Shown one piece after another: positions 6,240-13,114 of a DNA stretch of 24,974 nucleotides. The DNA comes from JAGLYP01 sp034659435 (lineage in GTDB: Bacteria > Patescibacteriota > Patescibacteriia > Patescibacteriales > UBA12075), in contig JAYEHJ010000015.1 in assembly GCA_034659435.1 (NCBI GenBank), forward strand, positions 1-24,974, in the 5' to 3' direction. The notes beneath the pieces were generated by a model. That model did not search any database. It was not told the DNA's origin and was given only the letters and a program-made list of their open reading frames with translations. Within the stretch, counting starts at the first letter, position 1. Each line of letters starts with the position of its first letter. A program made the position numbers and the translations under genes.

Positions 6240-6656
6240 ATGAATGATTGTATTTTTTGTAAAATAATTGAAAAAATTATACCGTCTAATGTTGTTTATG
6301 AAGATGATGATTTTTTAGCATTTTTAGATATTAGGCCGATCAGTTCAGGGCATACGATTGTAGTCCCTAAAAAACATATTGTTGACATGGAAAGTATGGA
6401 TTCTGTTAATATGGGAAAAATGATAAATATTGTTAAAAAAATCGGTTTAGCTATGCTTAATGGTTTGAAAGTTAAAGGGTATAGCGTTTTTCTTGACAAT
6501 AAAAGCGCGGCCAATCAGCATGTGCCGCACATACATTTTCATATTGTTCCAAGGATAGAAGGCGACGGACTTGATCGCTGGCCGCAGCAAGATCGTTATG
6601 AAGAAGACGAGGATAATAAAAATATGAATTTAATTATTGAAGGGCTGGAGGGGTAA
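6240..6656 (+). CDS. HIT family protein, copy 2
   Basis: This 138-residue paralogue starts at ATG 6240 (MNDCIFCK), chosen because it aligns with the starts of the two neighbours; an in-frame upstream ATG at 6195 would overlap copy 1. It has CIFC (4-7), GHTIVVPKKH and an intact triad HIHFH (97-101). The stretch KGYSVFLDNKSAANQHVPH is identical to copy 1, and the underlying DNA is nearly identical too, while the N-terminal thirds differ more. That pattern suggests tandem duplication with purifying selection or local gene conversion. The tail is acidic (RYEEDEDNKN). It begins 11 bases after copy 1 and ends 19 bases before copy 3. Confidence 0.92.
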   Translation: MNDCIFCKIIEKIIPSNVVYEDDDFLAFLDIRPISSGHTIVVPKKHIVDMESMDSVNMGKMINIVKKIGLAMLNGLKVKGYSVFLDNKSAANQHVPHIHFHIVPRIEGDGLDRWPQQDRYEEDEDNKNMNLIIEGLEG

Positions 6657-6675
6657 TTTTTAATTTTAAAAAACA

Positions 6676-7080
6676 ATGGAATGTTTATTTTGTAAAATCG
6701 CGAACAAAGAATTGCCTTGCTATAAAGTATATGAAGATAAGGATTTTTTAGCTTTTTTAGATATCAGACCGCTTAATCCTGGGCATACCCTTGTAATACC
6801 GAAAAAGCATTTTCGCTGGGTTTGGGATGTGCCGAATATCTCCGAATATTATAGTATTGTTTCCAAAATCGCGAACGCGATTAAAAAAGCTTTTGACACT
6901 GATTATGTCGTGTCGTTGGTTTTTGGCGAAGAAATCGCCCATGCCCATGTTTGGCTTATTCCCAGATTAAAAAATGACGGGCATGGAAGCGCGATTGATT
7001 TAAAGAATATAAAAAAATTAAGCGACAGGGAAATGGCAGACGCGCAGGAAAAAATCGTAAAGCAGTTAAAAAATTCATAA
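6676..7080 (+). CDS. HIT family protein, copy 3 with altered triad
   Basis: The third tandem HIT protein has 134 residues: CLFC (3-6), DIRPLNPGHTLVIPKKH (29-45) and HAHVW (89-93) followed by LIPR. The third triad histidine is replaced by tryptophan, while the first and the nucleophilic middle histidine remain. In HIT hydrolases the third histidine assists catalysis, and in GalT-type transferases it is a glutamine, so this copy may be slower, a binder, or have another specificity. The central region (VSLVFGEEIAHAH) differs from copies 1 and 2, so it is an older paralogue. It ends eight bases before rmlB. Confidence 0.9.
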   Translation: MECLFCKIANKELPCYKVYEDKDFLAFLDIRPLNPGHTLVIPKKHFRWVWDVPNISEYYSIVSKIANAIKKAFDTDYVVSLVFGEEIAHAHVWLIPRLKNDGHGSAIDLKNIKKLSDREMADAQEKIVKQLKNS

Positions 7081-7088
7081 ATTTATAT

Positions 7089-8093
7089 ATGAAAATTTTA
7101 GTTACCGGCGGAGCTGGTTTTATCGGTTCAAATTTTATTAATTATTGGCTGGAAAAATATTCAAATGACAAAATTGTTAATTTGGATCTTTTGACTTATG
7201 CCGGGAATTTGGATAATTTAAAAACGGTTGAAAATAATCCTAATTATACTTTTGTAAAAGGGGATATTTGCGATGAAAGGCTTGTGGGAGAGCTTGTGAA
7301 AAATATTGATTTGATTGTTCATTTTGCGGCTGAAACCCATGTTGATCGCTCGGTTATTTCCAGCGAGGATTTTATCAGAACAAATGTTAACGGCACACGC
7401 GTGCTTTTAGACGCGGCTAAAAATAATAAAGGAGTTCGTTTCCATCATATTTCCACGGATGAAGTTTTCGGCTCGCTTGGATTCAGTGATCCAAAATTTA
7501 ACGAGTTGACATCATATAACCCCCACAGTCCTTACAGCGCGTCAAAAGCGGCATCTGATCATTTAGTACGCGCGTATTTTTATACCCACAAGCTGCCGAT
7601 TACGATTTCCAATTGTTCAAATAATTACGGCGAATATCAGTTTCCGGAAAAGTTAATTCCGCTTTTTGTTACGAATTTATTGGAAAACAAAAAAGTTCCT
7701 TTATACGGAAACGGAAAGAATGTCAGGGACTGGATATACGTAGGTGATCATAATCGCGGAGTGGATTGCATTATCAAAAAAGGAAAAATCGGCGAGACTT
7801 ATTATTTGGGTGGCGGAAATGAATTGTCTAATTCGGAAATAACTTCAATTATTTTAAATTTATTGGGTTTTGGAGAGGAAATGATTGAATATGTTGCTGA
7901 CAGACCCGGACATGATTTGCGCTACGCGATTGATATTACCAAAATTGAAAAAGAGTTAAATTGGTATCCTGAAGTTGATTTTGATGCCGGAATAAAGCAT
8001 ACGATTAATTGGTATAAAAATAATAAAGAGTGGTGGCAAAAAATTAAAAGCGGAGAATATCGCAATTATTACAGCCGTCAGTACGGAGCATAA
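7089..8093 (+). CDS. rmlB: dTDP-glucose 4,6-dehydratase
   Basis: RmlB turns dTDP-glucose into dTDP-4-keto-6-deoxyglucose using bound NAD. The 334-residue protein has the Rossmann motif GGAGFIG (7-13), LDLLTYAGN (32-40), the active-site segment STDEVFG (122-128) with the Asp-Glu pair typical of the dehydratase, the catalytic YSASK (149-153), and NCSNNYGEYQFPEKLIP and RDWIYVGDH further on. Length is normal for the family. It is separated from HIT copy 3 by eight bases and from rmlD by three, so they are cotranscribed. All expected residues are present; it should be active. Confidence 0.96.
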   Translation: MKILVTGGAGFIGSNFINYWLEKYSNDKIVNLDLLTYAGNLDNLKTVENNPNYTFVKGDICDERLVGELVKNIDLIVHFAAETHVDRSVISSEDFIRTNVNGTRVLLDAAKNNKGVRFHHISTDEVFGSLGFSDPKFNELTSYNPHSPYSASKAASDHLVRAYFYTHKLPITISNCSNNYGEYQFPEKLIPLFVTNLLENKKVPLYGNGKNVRDWIYVGDHNRGVDCIIKKGKIGETYYLGGGNELSNSEITSIILNLLGFGEEMIEYVADRPGHDLRYAIDITKIEKELNWYPEVDFDAGIKHTINWYKNNKEWWQKIKSGEYRNYYSRQYGA

Positions 8094-8096
8094 TTT

Positions 8097-8984
8097 ATGA
8101 AAGTATTAATTTTAGGCGCAAAAGGCACCTTGGGCAGCCAAATAGAAAAAGTTTTTAGCGTTGATAATCAAGTTTTTGCTTGGGATTTTAATGATATTGA
8201 TATTACAGATAAAAAAAATTTAGGCGATAAAATTAATAAAATTAAACCGGAAATTATTATAAATACAGCCGCCTATAACGCGGTTGACAAGTGCGAGGAG
8301 GATGCGCGTGAATTTGAATTGGCAAAAAAAATAAATGGAAAAGCAGTCGGCTATCTTGCTGATGTTGCTTTAAAAAATAATTCCTTATTTGCGCATTATT
8401 CCAGTGATTATGTATTTGGCGGGCATACTCCGGCAGTTGTTTTGGAAGCAAAAAAGAACGGAGGTTTTAGTGAAAATTTTGAACCTTGCCCTGGAAATAA
8501 TTACGCGATTACAAAATTAATGGGAGAGTGGGAAATTTTGCGCAGAAAAAATAAAAATTTAAAATATTATATCATTAGATTATCTTGGCTTTTCGGGCCT
8601 AACGGGACAAGCAAAAATTCAAAACCAAGCTTTTTTGACTTAATGATTGATTTAAGCAAGAAACAGGAGGAGTTGAAAGTTGTTGACGATGAAGTCAGTT
8701 CCTTTACTTACGCGCCCGACTTGGCTTTAGCAACCCAAAATTTGATTTTAAGTAAAAAGAAATTTGGAATTTATCATATTACAAATTCAGGTCAAGCAAG
8801 CTGGTTTGAAGCGATGCAAGTTTTATTTGATATGTTCAAATCTGATACGCGAGTCAGGCCGGTAAGCGGCAGTGTCTTTCCGCGACCGGCTAAACGGCCG
8901 CAATATTCAGCTTTAAAAAATACGAAATTAAAGCCCTTGAGAAATTATGAAGAAGCTTTGAAAGAATATTTAAAAATAAAATAA
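8097..8984 (+). CDS. rmlD: dTDP-4-dehydrorhamnose reductase
   Basis: This is the last enzyme of dTDP-L-rhamnose synthesis, which reduces the 4-keto group with NAD(P)H. The 295-residue protein shows GAKGTLG (7-13) for cofactor binding, INTAAYNAVDKCEED (55-69), SSDYVFGG (102-109), the catalytic Y136-K140 pair (YAITK) and RLSWLFGPNG. Length is typical. The start at 8097 lies three bases after the rmlB stop; a GGAG eight bases upstream is one of the few Shine-Dalgarno-like sequences in the window, though it falls in rmlB codons. The gene ends 57 bases before a MITE-like element. Confidence 0.94.
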   Translation: MKVLILGAKGTLGSQIEKVFSVDNQVFAWDFNDIDITDKKNLGDKINKIKPEIIINTAAYNAVDKCEEDAREFELAKKINGKAVGYLADVALKNNSLFAHYSSDYVFGGHTPAVVLEAKKNGGFSENFEPCPGNNYAITKLMGEWEILRRKNKNLKYYIIRLSWLFGPNGTSKNSKPSFFDLMIDLSKKQEELKVVDDEVSSFTYAPDLALATQNLILSKKKFGIYHITNSGQASWFEAMQVLFDMFKSDTRVRPVSGSVFPRPAKRPQYSALKNTKLKPLRNYEEALKEYLKIK

Positions 8985-9041
8985 TTTTAGCTAACTCACA
9001 TTACGCAACATACACCTGCCATTCCATTACTCTCTTAATTT

Positions 9042-9261
9042 GTCATTCCCGACACACATTGCCCCCGGTAGGGAAATTATATTAAATGATCGGGAATCTC
9101 TTTAAAAGCATCTAAATTATTTTTTAAAATAATGGTTGTTAATATAGCATTATTTATATTCTTTTTACACGTTTAATGTTTTTTGAATATTTATTGCTTT
9201 TTATGAGATCTCCGATCATTTAATATAATTCCTCTACGAGGTTGGGTGTGTCGGAGATGAT
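9042..9261. mobile_element. MITE-like inverted-repeat element, degenerate copy
   Basis: The left arm (from GTCATTCCCGAC at 9042 to about 9109) and right arm (about 9205-9261) are inverted copies sharing AAATTATATTAAATGATCGG with differences elsewhere. The left arm matches the left arm of the element at 21771-22102, including AAATGATCGGGAATCTC and TTTAAAAGC, while the 95 or so interior bases are unrelated. Within one arm ATTCCCGA and TCGGGAAT can also pair. No transposase is encoded and no clear target duplication was found. It separates rmlD from rmlA. The surrounding 8985-9337 spacer holds nothing else except the short repeats at 9251-9307. Confidence 0.65.
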
Positions 9262-9307
9262 AAAAATGAATGGGTTATTGTGTATCGGAGATGATATCGG
9301 AGGTGAT
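9251..9307. repeat. Three short direct repeats of TCGGAGATGAT type
   Basis: TCGGAGATGAT occurs at 9251-9261 (the tip of the MITE arm), again at 9285-9295, and as TCGGAGGTGAT at 9297-9307. The second and third are back to back. They may be slippage products of the element end, or protein-binding sites upstream of rmlA. Confidence 0.5.
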
Positions 9308-9323
9308 AGATGTGTAAAGCGAA

Positions 9324-9332
9324 TGATATAAA
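9324..9332 (+). promoter_or_regulatory. Candidate extended -10 element for rmlA
   Basis: TGaTATAAA (9324-9332) ends five bases before the rmlA ATG at 9338, which lacks a Shine-Dalgarno sequence. If used, the transcript would be leaderless or nearly so. The sequence is AT-rich, so the match is only suggestive. Confidence 0.35.
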
Positions 9333-9337
9333 ATAAT

Positions 9338-10135
9338 ATGAAAGGAATAATTTTAGCAGGAGGAACAGCGACTAGGCTTTTTCCTCTAACAACAACAACA
9401 AGCAAGCAGCTATTGCCTGTTTATGATAGGCAGATGATTTTTTATCCGCTAAATGTTCTGATTAAAGCCGGGATAAAAGATATTTTAATAATAGTCGCGC
9501 CTGAGCATTCAGGACAGTTTTTAAATTTGCTTGGTTCTATTTTTGAAAAATATGGCATTAGGATAGAATTTAAAGTGCAAAAAGTGCCGCGCGGTTTGGC
9601 TGACGCTTTTATTGTCGGCGAAAACTTTATTGACGATGACAGCGTAATAATGGTTTTAGGCGATAATATTTTTGAAGATGATTTCAGCGAACAGATTAAA
9701 AATTTTAAATCAGGCGGATTGATTTTCGCGAAAAAAGTTTCCGATCCGGATAGATATGGCATAGTAAAATTTGACGAAAACATGAAAGCAATAGAAATTC
9801 AAGAAAAGCCCAAAGAATGGCTTTCGGATTATGCAATTCCCGGACTTTATGTTTATGACAATCGTGTTGTTAGCATCGCCAAGGAGGTAAAACCAAGCGA
9901 AAGAGGCGAGATTGAAATTACATCTTTGCATAATCGGTATTTAGAAAAGCAAGAATTGGAAGTCGCTATGGTCAACGGCGTTTGGCTTGATGCCGGCACA
10001 TTTGATTCCTTGCTTAAAGCTTCAAGCATTGTTAAAGAAAAAGAAATTTACAAAAATTTTGATCCGATTATTGATGAGGCTATCAAAGAATTTAGCGCGG
10101 AATTTAAAGCGTTTGCGAAAAAACGATTAGCTTAA
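9338..10135 (+). CDS. rmlA: Glucose-1-phosphate thymidylyltransferase
   Basis: RmlA makes dTDP-glucose from dTTP and glucose-1-phosphate, the first step to dTDP-rhamnose. The 265-residue protein has the nucleotidyltransferase signature GGTATRLFPLT (8-18), SKQLLPVYDRQMIFYPL (22-38), VLGDN (106-110) for the metal-binding Asp, QEKP (155-158), PGLYVYD (168-174) and WLDAGT (216-221). Ala replaces the usual Gly before TRL in the signature loop, a tolerated variant. It is somewhat shorter than the 285-295 of classical RmlA, mostly at the C-terminus. It lies beyond the MITE-like element from rmlB/rmlD, so it may now be transcribed separately, and it is followed after four bases by a glycosyltransferase. 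Confidence 0.93.
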   Translation: MKGIILAGGTATRLFPLTTTTSKQLLPVYDRQMIFYPLNVLIKAGIKDILIIVAPEHSGQFLNLLGSIFEKYGIRIEFKVQKVPRGLADAFIVGENFIDDDSVIMVLGDNIFEDDFSEQIKNFKSGGLIFAKKVSDPDRYGIVKFDENMKAIEIQEKPKEWLSDYAIPGLYVYDNRVVSIAKEVKPSERGEIEITSLHNRYLEKQELEVAMVNGVWLDAGTFDSLLKASSIVKEKEIYKNFDPIIDEAIKEFSAEFKAFAKKRLA

Positions 10136-10139
10136 TAAT

Positions 10140-11096
10140 ATGCCGAAAAATCTATGTAACACAAAATTAACAATCGGCTTTATAACATACGGTAAATCCA
10201 CTTCTGCGTATTTGCCGTATTTTTTGGATAGCTTGTTTAAGCAAAGTTATGCTGATTTTAAGATACTGGCAGTTGATTGCACTGACTATGGAAATAAAAG
10301 TAATTTGGAGATACTAAATAAATATCCGCAAATTAATGTTATTCAAAAAGGGAAAAATTTGGGTTTTGCCAAGAGTTATAATTTAATGATAAACGAGGCT
10401 GTTAGAAATGGCGCTGAATATTTTTTGGCAATAAATCCGGATATGATTTTGGATAATCGCGCGGTAGAAAAAATGCTTGATGTAATTATCACTGATGACA
10501 GACTTGCGTCAGTAGCGCCTAAGATATATAAATGGAATTTTAAAGAAAATGAAAGAACAAACGTTATTGATTCGTTTGGAATAAAATTAAAAAGCGGTTT
10601 AAGATTTTTTGATATCGGACAGGGAAAATTTGACAATGGGCAGTTTTTAAAAGCAAAAATATTTGGCGCAAGCGGCGCCGCTGCAATGTATCGCGTTAAG
10701 GCTTTGGAAAAAGTTAAATTTGATAATCAATATTTTGATGAATTAATGTTTATGTATAAAGAGGATTGTGATTTGGCTTATCGCTTATTTTTGGTCGGCT
10801 ATAAATCAAAATTAGCTGTTAACGCCAAAATTTATCATGACCGAACCGCCGGGGCAATCGGGGAGAACAAAATATTAATCGCGTTAAATAGAAAAAATAA
10901 AAGCAGACAGATAAAAAAATGGTCTTTATTACATCATTTGATTATTATAAAAAAATTCTGGAAGATACAAAATTGTATAAACAAAATCGCCATAATTTGG
11001 TATATTTTATTGATGTTTATATTTTCTTTGATATTTGAACAGTATTTATTGAAAGAATTTTTTAAGATTTTTAATATAAAACCCCAAAAATTTTGA
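10140..11096 (+). CDS. Family 2 glycosyltransferase (rhamnosyltransferase-like)
   Basis: The 318-residue protein has a GT-A fold beginning TIGFITYGKS (11-20), the GKNLGFAKSYN loop (71-81), INPDM (98-102) in the DxD position, GASGAAAMYR (176-185) and the acidic EDCDLAYRL (208-216). This is the pattern of WbbL-type rhamnosyltransferases and related GT2 enzymes that add sugars to polyprenol-linked or surface glycans. A hydrophobic stretch near 280-300 suggests membrane attachment at the C-terminus. Because it follows rmlA by four bases, dTDP-rhamnose is a plausible donor, but this is inferred from position. No terminator is evident after it. Confidence 0.88.
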   Translation: MPKNLCNTKLTIGFITYGKSTSAYLPYFLDSLFKQSYADFKILAVDCTDYGNKSNLEILNKYPQINVIQKGKNLGFAKSYNLMINEAVRNGAEYFLAINPDMILDNRAVEKMLDVIITDDRLASVAPKIYKWNFKENERTNVIDSFGIKLKSGLRFFDIGQGKFDNGQFLKAKIFGASGAAAMYRVKALEKVKFDNQYFDELMFMYKEDCDLAYRLFLVGYKSKLAVNAKIYHDRTAGAIGENKILIALNRKNKSRQIKKWSLLHHLIIIKKFWKIQNCINKIAIIWYILLMFIFSLIFEQYLLKEFFKIFNIKPQKF

Positions 11097-11098
11097 TA

Positions 11099-11127
11099 TT
11101 GACATAAGCAAAGAATGTTGTTAGTGT
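11099..11127 (+). promoter_or_regulatory. Candidate promoter for the 39-residue basic protein
   Basis: TTGACA (11099-11104), 17 bp, then TAGTGT (11122-11127): an exact -35 and a weak -10. A perfect 6-bp dyad AATGCT-ata-AGCATT (11133-11147) lies just downstream, near the expected start point, and could be an operator. Confidence 0.45.
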
Positions 11128-11177
11128 GTAATAATGCTATAAGCATTGTTTAAATAATTATTCATAAAATATTATAT

Positions 11178-11297
11178 ATGGCAAAAAGAAGTACCGGGGT
11201 CGGGAAAAAGAAAAAGACACATTCCCACAAAACCGCGAAGCGGCTTGAAATCAAGCGAGTTATGCTTGAGAAAAAGGCTAATAAAAAGTGTAAATAA
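11178..11297 (+). CDS. 39-residue very basic protein, unknown function
   Basis: The reading frame starts at ATG 11178 and ends with TAA 11295-11297. The product begins MAKRSTGVGKKKKTH, continues SHKTAKRLEIKRVMLEKK and ends NKKCK. Nearly half its residues are Lys or Arg and only two are Glu, as in small ribosomal proteins (bS21, bL36, THX-like) or nucleoid peptides, but I cannot assign it to a named family. Its GC-richer, Lys/Arg-dense coding stretch, a TTGACA-type promoter upstream and a terminator eight bases downstream argue that it is a real single-gene unit. RNA binding is likely from charge alone. It is flanked by a glycosyltransferase and an RNA helicase gene. Confidence 0.6.
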   Translation: MAKRSTGVGKKKKTHSHKTAKRLEIKRVMLEKKANKKCK

Positions 11298-11304
11298 ACG
11301 CGCA

Positions 11305-11342
11305 AAACCCAGGGAAAACCCCGGGGTTTAGTTGTTTTTTTA
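11305..11342 (+). terminator. Intrinsic terminator after the 39-residue gene
   Basis: AAACCC-a-GGG, loop AAAAC, CCC-g-GGGTTT forms a 9-bp stem with one A/G mismatch (11305-11329), followed by AGTTG and a run of seven T. It isolates the small gene from deaD. Confidence 0.75.
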
Positions 11343-11426
11343 CCAATTCAGGCGTTTTAATTGATTATTTCGGAGGTGGCGGCATCATACAGCATTTACG
11401 CGTCTTTATTTAATTTATAACAATTT

Positions 11427-13103
11427 ATGGCAACATTTAAAGAACTTGGCTTGAATTCTAAAATAATGAAAAGCCTTGACGATTTGGGATTTACAGAGCC
11501 TTCTCCTGTTCAGGAAAAGGCTATTCCGTTTATACTAAAATCAGAAAATGATTTAATCGCTTTGGCGCAAACAGGAACCGGAAAAACAGCGGCTTTTGGC
11601 TTGCCTATTTTGCAGAAGATAGAAGCGAATGAAAGAGCCTTGCAGGCGATAATTCTTTGTCCGACAAGGGAGCTGTGTATTCAGATTTCTAGAGATATAG
11701 CAAAATTAGCTAAATATTCAAAGGGAATTACAATTACCGCGGTTTATGGCGGAGAAAGGATTGATTTTCAAATTAAAGCATTAAAAAGGGGAGTAAGCAT
11801 TGTTGTGGGAACTCCCGGGCGCGTTCATGATTTGATTAGAAGAAAAATTTTAAAACTTCAATCTATTAAATGGCTGGTTTTAGACGAGGCTGATGAAATG
11901 CTGGATATGGGATTTAAAGATGATCTTGATGCTATTTTAACGGAAACTCCGAAAACAAGGCAAACTTTGCTTTTTTCCGCGACAATTTCCAAAAGCGTCC
12001 GTTCAATTGCCAAGCAATATATGACTGACGCGGAAGAGATAATCGTTGGCGAACAAAATGTCGGAGCGGAAAAAGTAAGCCATGAATATTATATAGTCGG
12101 AGCCAGAGATCGTTTTGAGGCTTTAAAGAGAATTTTAGACTATTTGCCGGAAGTTTACGGCATTCTTTTTTGCAGGACAAGAAGAGAAACAGGAGAAGTA
12201 TCTGATAAATTAAAGCAGGCCGGTTATGACACGGAAGCTTTGCACGGCGAGATTTCGCAGGGCATGCGCACAAAAATTATGGATAGATTTAAACGGAAGC
12301 AAATTCATTTGCTGGTTGCGACAGACGTTGCCGCAAGAGGAATAGACGTGAGCGATTTAAGCCATGTTATAAATTACAGCCTCCCAAGCCAGAACGAAGC
12401 CTATACGCACAGAAGCGGAAGAACCGGAAGAGCGAGTAAAAGCGGGGTTTCCATATCTATTTTAAACCCGAGAGAAACAGGAAAAATCAAAAGATTGGAA
12501 AATATTATCGGCAAAAAATTTGAATATAAAAAAGTTCCCGCGGGAGAAGATATTTGCCGAAAACATATTGATAATTTTTTTGCAAAAATAGAAACGGCAA
12601 AAACAGAAGAAATTGGAAATGAGCGGTATATTCAGGAATTTTCCGAAAGGTTGAAAAAAATCAGCAAAGAAGATTTAATTAAATATTTTATTGCTTATAA
12701 ATTTAGCAGCCTTGTTGGTTCTTATAAAAATTCCCGTGATTTAAATGCAAAAGATAAAGCGCCAAACACGAGAATGAGAAGTGAAGATGGCATCGCTTTA
12801 AAAATTAATTTTGGTAAAAAACACGGGTTTGATATTAAAGCCGTTTTTGCGTTGATTAATTCAAATAGAAATTTAAAAGGAATTGAAATCGGCAAGATAA
12901 ATTTAATGCCGGAATATTCTGTTTTTTCAGTTGAGAAAAAACGCGCGAATGAGGTATTAAGATATTTAAAAGGAACAAATTTTAGAGGTAAAAAGATTGT
13001 TATAAGCAAAAGCAGTATAGCCGCAAGCTACCCTGGAAATAGAAGAGGCGGAGCAAATAGGGGATTTAGGGGGAAAAGAAGAGAAGTGAGAAGAGCTCGT
13101 TAG
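11427..13103 (+). CDS. deaD: DEAD-box RNA helicase (DeaD/CsdA-like)
   Basis: An ATP-dependent RNA helicase of 558 residues with every core motif: Q motif (PSPVQ, 25-29), AQTGTGKT (47-54), PTREL (79-83), TPGR (129-132), DEAD (153-156), SAT (184-186), TDVAARGID (299-307) and HRSGRTGR (328-335). After a linker comes a DbpA-type RNA-binding domain (about 455-535; LKINFGKKHGFDIKAVFALINSN...IGKINLMPEYSVFSVE) and an Arg/Gly-rich tail NRRGGANRGFRGKRR that would add RNA affinity. This layout matches DeaD, which acts in ribosome assembly and RNA turnover at low temperature. A SD-like GGAGG occurs about 50 bases upstream, too far to serve this ATG. The membrane glycosyltransferase follows after 11 bases. 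Confidence 0.95.
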   Translation: MATFKELGLNSKIMKSLDDLGFTEPSPVQEKAIPFILKSENDLIALAQTGTGKTAAFGLPILQKIEANERALQAIILCPTRELCIQISRDIAKLAKYSKGITITAVYGGERIDFQIKALKRGVSIVVGTPGRVHDLIRRKILKLQSIKWLVLDEADEMLDMGFKDDLDAILTETPKTRQTLLFSATISKSVRSIAKQYMTDAEEIIVGEQNVGAEKVSHEYYIVGARDRFEALKRILDYLPEVYGILFCRTRRETGEVSDKLKQAGYDTEALHGEISQGMRTKIMDRFKRKQIHLLVATDVAARGIDVSDLSHVINYSLPSQNEAYTHRSGRTGRASKSGVSISILNPRETGKIKRLENIIGKKFEYKKVPAGEDICRKHIDNFFAKIETAKTEEIGNERYIQEFSERLKKISKEDLIKYFIAYKFSSLVGSYKNSRDLNAKDKAPNTRMRSEDGIALKINFGKKHGFDIKAVFALINSNRNLKGIEIGKINLMPEYSVFSVEKKRANEVLRYLKGTNFRGKKIVISKSSIAASYPGNRRGGANRGFRGKRREVRRAR

Positions 13104-13114
13104 CATATATTTTT

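Noticed and set aside
11932..12273. 113-codon minus-strand frame inside deaD
   Set aside because: It is the shadow of a well-conserved helicase frame, with no family resemblance.
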